Source of the DNA: UBA11524 sp963617205
Lineage (GTDB): Bacteria > Bacillota > Clostridia > Christensenellales > Aristaeellaceae
Length of the DNA: 64,000 nt
Reading direction: 5' to 3'
NCBI GenBank assembly: GCA_963617205.1
Contig: CAVEOA010000003.1
Location: 128,610-192,609 of the forward strand
This document shows positions 60,494 to 64,000 of this stretch, piece after piece. Position 1 is the stretch's first letter. Every line of letters begins with the position of its first letter. The position numbers and the translations under genes were made by a program. The notes below the pieces were generated by a model. It was not told the DNA's origin, did not search any database, and saw only the letters and a list, made by a program, of their open reading frames with translations.

Positions 60494-60512
60494 TAGGAAA
60501 TCGAAATTTTTC

Positions 60513-60542
60513 TTGCCATTCCCCCTCAAAAGCGCATATAAT
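60513..60542 (+). promoter_or_regulatory. Promoter of the metallophosphatase-mnmE unit
   Basis: TTGCCA (60513-60518), 18 bases, TATAAT (60537-60542), about 30 bases from the start codon. Confidence 0.72.
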
Positions 60543-60571
60543 AGAGGCGGAAATCAAAACGGAGGTGCGCA

Positions 60572-61408
60572 ATGGAGAAAACGCTGCTGCTGACGGATCT
60601 TCACGGCAATCACGCGGCGCTTCGGGCGATTCTGTCCACGCCGGAGGCCCGTTCCTGCCGCCGGATCGTTTCGCTGGGCGATCAGGTGAATTTCGGACCG
60701 GAAAGCCGTGCCGTAATCGATACGCTCCGTCAGCTCGATGCGGTCATGCTGCTGGGCAATCACGAGGAGCGTCTGACGCACCTTGCCGATTTCGGCGGCT
60801 ACAACTGGACGATGCTCCATTGCACCGCAAGGCAGCTGTCCGGCGTAGACGTCGGTTCGCTGCCGGTTGACGTGCGCATCGGTGACGCGCTGCTGACCCA
60901 CGGCACTCCCGGCGACCCGTATCATCTCATCCTGCCATCGGAGCTGCCGCAGGTGCTGTCAACCCTGCCGGATGATGTTCGCCTGCTGCTGTCGGGACAC
61001 AATCACCTTCGCTGGGACGTTGAAGCAGGGGGAAAACGCGCCGTCAATCCCGGCAGCGCGGGCATGAATGAAACCGGCACGCCGTGCACCGCCATGTTTG
61101 CCGTCTGGGAGGGCGATTCGCTGACGATGCACAGCGTTCCCTACGATACGCTGGAAAACCTCCGCGCCTATTTCGCGAACGGCTTCGTTGACGCTGCGCC
61201 GGAAATGACGCGCGCCTGTATGCAGGAGATGCTGACCGGCGAATATCAGGGCGTCATGAACCTCGTCCGCCACGTCCGAAGCGTTGCCGAAAAGCAGGGG
61301 CTGACGCTGGGCGACCGCGAGGCGTGGCAGCTTGCCGACAGAACCTTTGCATGGCGCGAGCGCTGCACCACGCCCGAATACTGGGAGGAAATGAGGAAAT
61401 CCCTATGA
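60572..61408 (+). CDS. Metallophosphoesterase
   Basis: A 278-residue calcineurin-like phosphoesterase. All five blocks are present: LTDLHGNHAAL (about 7-17), VSLGDQVNFGP, LLGNHEERLTH, LLTHGTPGDP, and LLSGHNHLRW with NPGSAG after it. It uses two metals to cleave phosphoesters, possibly nucleotides; the cyclic-phosphodiesterase-like YfcE/MJ0936 group is closest in layout. The C-terminal 90 residues form an extra helical part. ACGGAGGTG precedes the ATG. Its stop overlaps the mnmE start (ATGA). Confidence 0.9.
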   Translation: MEKTLLLTDLHGNHAALRAILSTPEARSCRRIVSLGDQVNFGPESRAVIDTLRQLDAVMLLGNHEERLTHLADFGGYNWTMLHCTARQLSGVDVGSLPVDVRIGDALLTHGTPGDPYHLILPSELPQVLSTLPDDVRLLLSGHNHLRWDVEAGGKRAVNPGSAGMNETGTPCTAMFAVWEGDSLTMHSVPYDTLENLRAYFANGFVDAAPEMTRACMQEMLTGEYQGVMNLVRHVRSVAEKQGLTLGDREAWQLADRTFAWRERCTTPEYWEEMRKSL

Positions 61409-62754
61409 TGAATACCACCATCGCCGCCATCGCCACCGCACCCGGTCAGGGCGGCATCGCGATTGTGCGCCTGTCCGGCACGAAGGCGGAAGCCATCCTG
61501 ACGCGTGTGTTCCGTCCTGCCGGCGCCGTGCAGCCGCTCAAGAGCCATCTGCTGACATACGGACATGCCGTCGACGGCGAGGAAATCATCGACGAGTGCA
61601 TGGCGGTGCTCATGCGCGCACCGAAATCCTACACGCGTGAGGACGTTGCCGAGCTGCAGCTGCACGGCGGCGGCTATATCGCCCAGCGCGTGCTGGCGCT
61701 CTGCCTGAGGGAGGGCGCTGCGCTTGCACAGCCCGGTGAATTTACGCGCCGCGCCTTCCTGAACGGCAGAATCGACCTGAGCCAGGCAGAAGCGGTCATG
61801 AGCCTCATCGCCGCGCAGGGCGAGCAAAGCCGCAGGGCAGCCATTCGCCAGCTTTCGGGCGGCGCGTCCGCCTTCATTCGCAAGGCGTCGGACGAGCTGT
61901 ACGCCATTCAGGCAGGCGTTGCCGCATGCATCGACTATCCGGAGGAAATATCGGACGATGAGGCGACATCGGACATTTCTCCGCGGATTCACGCGCTTGC
62001 CGATTCCCTTGAAAGCGCCTGCGATGAACGCGCTGCTCGGCTGCTGTCGACCGGACTGCGCGTCGCCATCTGCGGTCAGCCGAACGTGGGCAAGTCGAGC
62101 CTGCTGAACGCGCTGCTCGGCGAGGAACGCGCCATCGTCACGGAAATCCCCGGCACAACGCGCGACCTGATTGAGGGCAGCATCACGCTGTCCGGCTGCG
62201 TCATCCGCCTGACCGACACAGCCGGCATCCGCGAAACGGACGACCCGGTCGAGAAAATCGGCGTGGAGCGGGCAAGGCGCGCAGTCGACGAGGCGGATGT
62301 GCTGCTTGCCGTGCTGGATATGAGCCGTCCGCTGACGGAGGAGGATCATGCGCTGCTGACGCTGCTGCAATCGCGAACCGGCTGCGTGGTGCTGAATAAG
62401 AGCGATCTGCCGCCCGTGCTCAAGGAGTCGGACATCGCCGCGCTTGCCGGAGGAACGCCGTGCCTGACGGTCGCCGCAAGCCATCCGGAGAGCCTGACGC
62501 CGCTCAAGCAGTACCTCTCAGCGCAGGCAAAGGTCAGCGACACCCTTGTGCTGACACAGCCGCGCCACATCGAGGCGGCACGCCGCGCCGTCACCGCGCT
62601 CCGGCAGGCAGAGCAGACGCTCGAGCTGTTCTCGGTGGACTTGGCAAGCGTCGATTTGCAGCAGGCGCAGGAGGCGCTGTCCGAAATCACCGGCGACTGC
62701 ATCGAGGAGAAGCTGCTTGATCAGGTGTTCAGCCGTTTCTGCGTCGGAAAATAA
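61405..62754 (+). CDS. mnmE: tRNA uridine-5-carboxymethylaminomethyl modification GTPase MnmE
   Basis: A 449-residue GTPase. The N-terminal domain (TTIAAIATAPGQGGIAIVRL, then YTREDVAELQLHGGGYI) binds folate; the helical domain carries the G domain at about 215-380: GQPNVGKSSLLNALLGEERA, VTEIPGTTRDLIEG, LTDTAGIRETDDPVE, VVLNKSDLP; the C-terminus is FCVGK, the catalytic Cys motif (usually CIGK). With MnmG it modifies wobble uridine 34. In many Firmicutes it follows jag; here it has moved to a metallophosphatase operon. ATG at 61405 overlaps the previous stop. Confidence 0.96.
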   Translation: MMNTTIAAIATAPGQGGIAIVRLSGTKAEAILTRVFRPAGAVQPLKSHLLTYGHAVDGEEIIDECMAVLMRAPKSYTREDVAELQLHGGGYIAQRVLALCLREGAALAQPGEFTRRAFLNGRIDLSQAEAVMSLIAAQGEQSRRAAIRQLSGGASAFIRKASDELYAIQAGVAACIDYPEEISDDEATSDISPRIHALADSLESACDERAARLLSTGLRVAICGQPNVGKSSLLNALLGEERAIVTEIPGTTRDLIEGSITLSGCVIRLTDTAGIRETDDPVEKIGVERARRAVDEADVLLAVLDMSRPLTEEDHALLTLLQSRTGCVVLNKSDLPPVLKESDIAALAGGTPCLTVAASHPESLTPLKQYLSAQAKVSDTLVLTQPRHIEAARRAVTALRQAEQTLELFSVDLASVDLQQAQEALSEITGDCIEEKLLDQVFSRFCVGK

Positions 62755-62756
62755 GA

Positions 62757-62800
62757 AAAGCGCACCACAGGCGACTTGCCCATGGTGCGTTTTTCATTGC
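62757..62800. terminator. Bidirectional terminator between mnmE and the SDR gene
   Basis: AAAAGCGCACCA pairs with TGGTGCGTTTTT around a GC-containing loop; A- and T-runs on either side serve both converging genes. Confidence 0.85.
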
Positions 62801-62808
62801 CTTGATGC

Positions 62809-63609
62809 TTAGGGGCGCTGACCCATGCCGCCTTCCAGCGTGATGGTCTCGCCGGACATGAACTTGAAGTCGGGCGATGCGAGCTGCACGCACACACGAC
62901 CGATTTCCTGCTCCGCGTCGCCGAAATGACCCATCGGGGGCATCTTCACGTTCGCCTTAAACGCGTCCGGATACGCCTTCTCGAAGTTCTCGAGCTGAAC
63001 CGTCCACGCTAGCGGGCAGACGATGTTCACGTTGATGCCGTCGCGACCCCATTCGGTTGCCGCAACACGCGTCAGACCGCGGATGCCCTCCTTCGCGGCG
63101 GCGTAGGCGCACTGACCGTAGTTGCCGAACAGACCCGCGCCGGACGCGAAGTTGATGACCGTGCCCTTCGTTTCCTTCAGGTACGGATAGCACGCCTTCA
63201 TGTAATAGAAGGTCGCATAGAGACCGGAATACAGCGCCAGATTGAACTGCTGCGTCGTGTGATTCGCCAGCGGCACGCCGGAAGCGGACGCCTGCGCGTT
63301 GTTGATGAGCACGTCGATATGGCCGAACGCGTCAATCGCCTGCTTGACGACCTCGCCAACGACCGCCTCGTTATCCGCCGCATCATTCACGTCCGCCTGC
63401 ACGCAGAGCACCTTGATGCCGTAGAGCCGTTCCAGCTCTTCCTTCGCATCGGTCAGCTTCTGCACATTGCGGCCGGTGATGACCAGATTCGCGCCTTCCT
63501 TGGCATATGCCGTCGCGATGCCGTAGCCGATGGAGCCGCAGCGTCCGTCGCTCAGCTTGGCATAGCCCGCGCCAGTGATGATGGCCGTCTTACCCGTCAA
63601 AAATCCCAT
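62809..63609 (-). CDS. Short-chain dehydrogenase/reductase (SDR)
   Basis: A 266-residue NAD(P)-dependent oxidoreductase. The cofactor loop is ITGAGYAKLSDGRCGSIGYGIA, with an extra loop of about nine residues in the usual TGxxxGxG; further blocks are LVITGRN, VQADVND, DVLINNAQASA, the catalytic Ser in VINFASGAG, Tyr and Lys in YGQCAYAAAKEG, and a C-terminal MSGETITLEGGMG. The substrate is unknown. I chose the ATG at 63609, with AAGGAGG nine bases upstream. Confidence 0.93.
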   Translation of the reverse strand: MGFLTGKTAIITGAGYAKLSDGRCGSIGYGIATAYAKEGANLVITGRNVQKLTDAKEELERLYGIKVLCVQADVNDAADNEAVVGEVVKQAIDAFGHIDVLINNAQASASGVPLANHTTQQFNLALYSGLYATFYYMKACYPYLKETKGTVINFASGAGLFGNYGQCAYAAAKEGIRGLTRVAATEWGRDGINVNIVCPLAWTVQLENFEKAYPDAFKANVKMPPMGHFGDAEQEIGRVCVQLASPDFKFMSGETITLEGGMGQRP

Positions 63610-63700
63610 GATGAACATCCTCCTTATCAATCAAGTCCCGAACAGCGATTGCTCCGCATCAAAAAAGCAATTTTCAGCCTATTCGGTTTGTTCTACTTCT

Positions 63701-63729
63701 ATAGTATCACATTGACAAATAAAAATCAA
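63701..63729 (-). promoter_or_regulatory. Promoter of the SDR gene
   Basis: TTGATT (63729-63724), 17 bases, TACTAT (63706-63701) on the minus strand. Confidence 0.6.
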
Positions 63730-63835
63730 TCATTTCTTTTGACACATCGGCAGGATAAAACGGCACAAGCATGCACGAACGCGCAGAAACCTGCATGGGA
63801 GAGCTGTCGGTTCGGCTTTCCCCACACAACAAAAA

Positions 63836-63863
63836 TCCCCCTCGACAACCAAGCCGAGGGGGT
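63836..63863 (-). terminator. Terminator of the rRNA operon
   Basis: On the minus strand CCCCCTCGGC pairs with TCGAGGGGG, followed by ATTTTTG, just beyond the 5S rRNA. Confidence 0.88.
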
Positions 63864-63871
63864 AAAGGGAA

Positions 63872-63987
<116 letters not shown>

Positions 63988-64000
63988 AATGGTAGCTATT

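Overview
The window looks like chromosome of an anaerobic, spore-former-lineage Firmicute (class Clostridia), GC-rich, probably from a gut. Evidence: the rpmH-rnpA-yidD-yidC-jag block, a Phe T-box leader, AGGAGG ribosome sites, TTGACA-17-TATAAT promoters, RbsABC/LacI/FucU sugar genes, DUF6273/DUF4367 proteins, a giant 2-hydroxyacyl-CoA dehydratase activase and a NusG-II/Gx pair. I cannot name the species; a Christensenellales-like relative is only a guess.

Layout. 1-3.8 kb: cut glycosyltransferase, then ribosomal protein L34, RNase P protein, YidD, YidC and KhpB. 3.8-7.6 kb: T-box controlled pheST. 7.65-8.3 kb: array of 90-bp tandem repeats. 8.4-14.1 kb: ECF-type sigma factor, membrane DUF4367 protein, two small secreted proteins, a hairpin-rich leader and a MacB/FtsX-type ABC transporter, which looks like one envelope-response or peptide-resistance locus and is the best candidate for an undescribed system. 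14.4 kb: tRNA-Ala(GGC). 14.6-16.7 kb: secreted DUF6273 and CapA-like proteins. 16.9-22 kb: Hsp20, glutamate racemase, diaminopimelate decarboxylase, an EamA exporter and a Pho-box controlled, circularly permuted PstS. 22-23 kb: repeats and an IS630 remnant.

23-39 kb is one sugar regulon. On the minus strand lie LacI regulator, RbsB-like binding protein, DUF2291, RbsA, RbsC, a fucose-isomerase-like protein, split transketolase, GlpK-like FGGY kinase and ribokinase; FucU is a separate unit, and two secreted Sde182 nucleoside-hydrolase-like proteins are divergent. Isomerase, kinase and two-subunit transketolase together match the logic of D-apiose use through apulose 4-phosphate, but the substrate is unproven.

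39-64 kb: Na/Pi cotransporter with PhoU domain, DUF2798 protein, 1415-residue dehydratase activase, an aroE-aroQ-acyltransferase-deacetylase operon, BioY, malic enzyme, CinA, a duplicated LRR protein, a sugar isomerase-like TIM barrel, NusG-II/Gx pair, ArgG, a metallophosphatase with MnmE, an SDR, and a 5S rRNA at the end of an rRNA operon entering from the right.

A striking background feature is a family of GC-rich modular repeats with short hairpins (GGACTTCGTCC, CAGGCTTCGCCTG, GGGGGC...GCCCCC) filling at least seven intergenic gaps, including a roughly 240-bp inverted pair about 6.8 kb apart.
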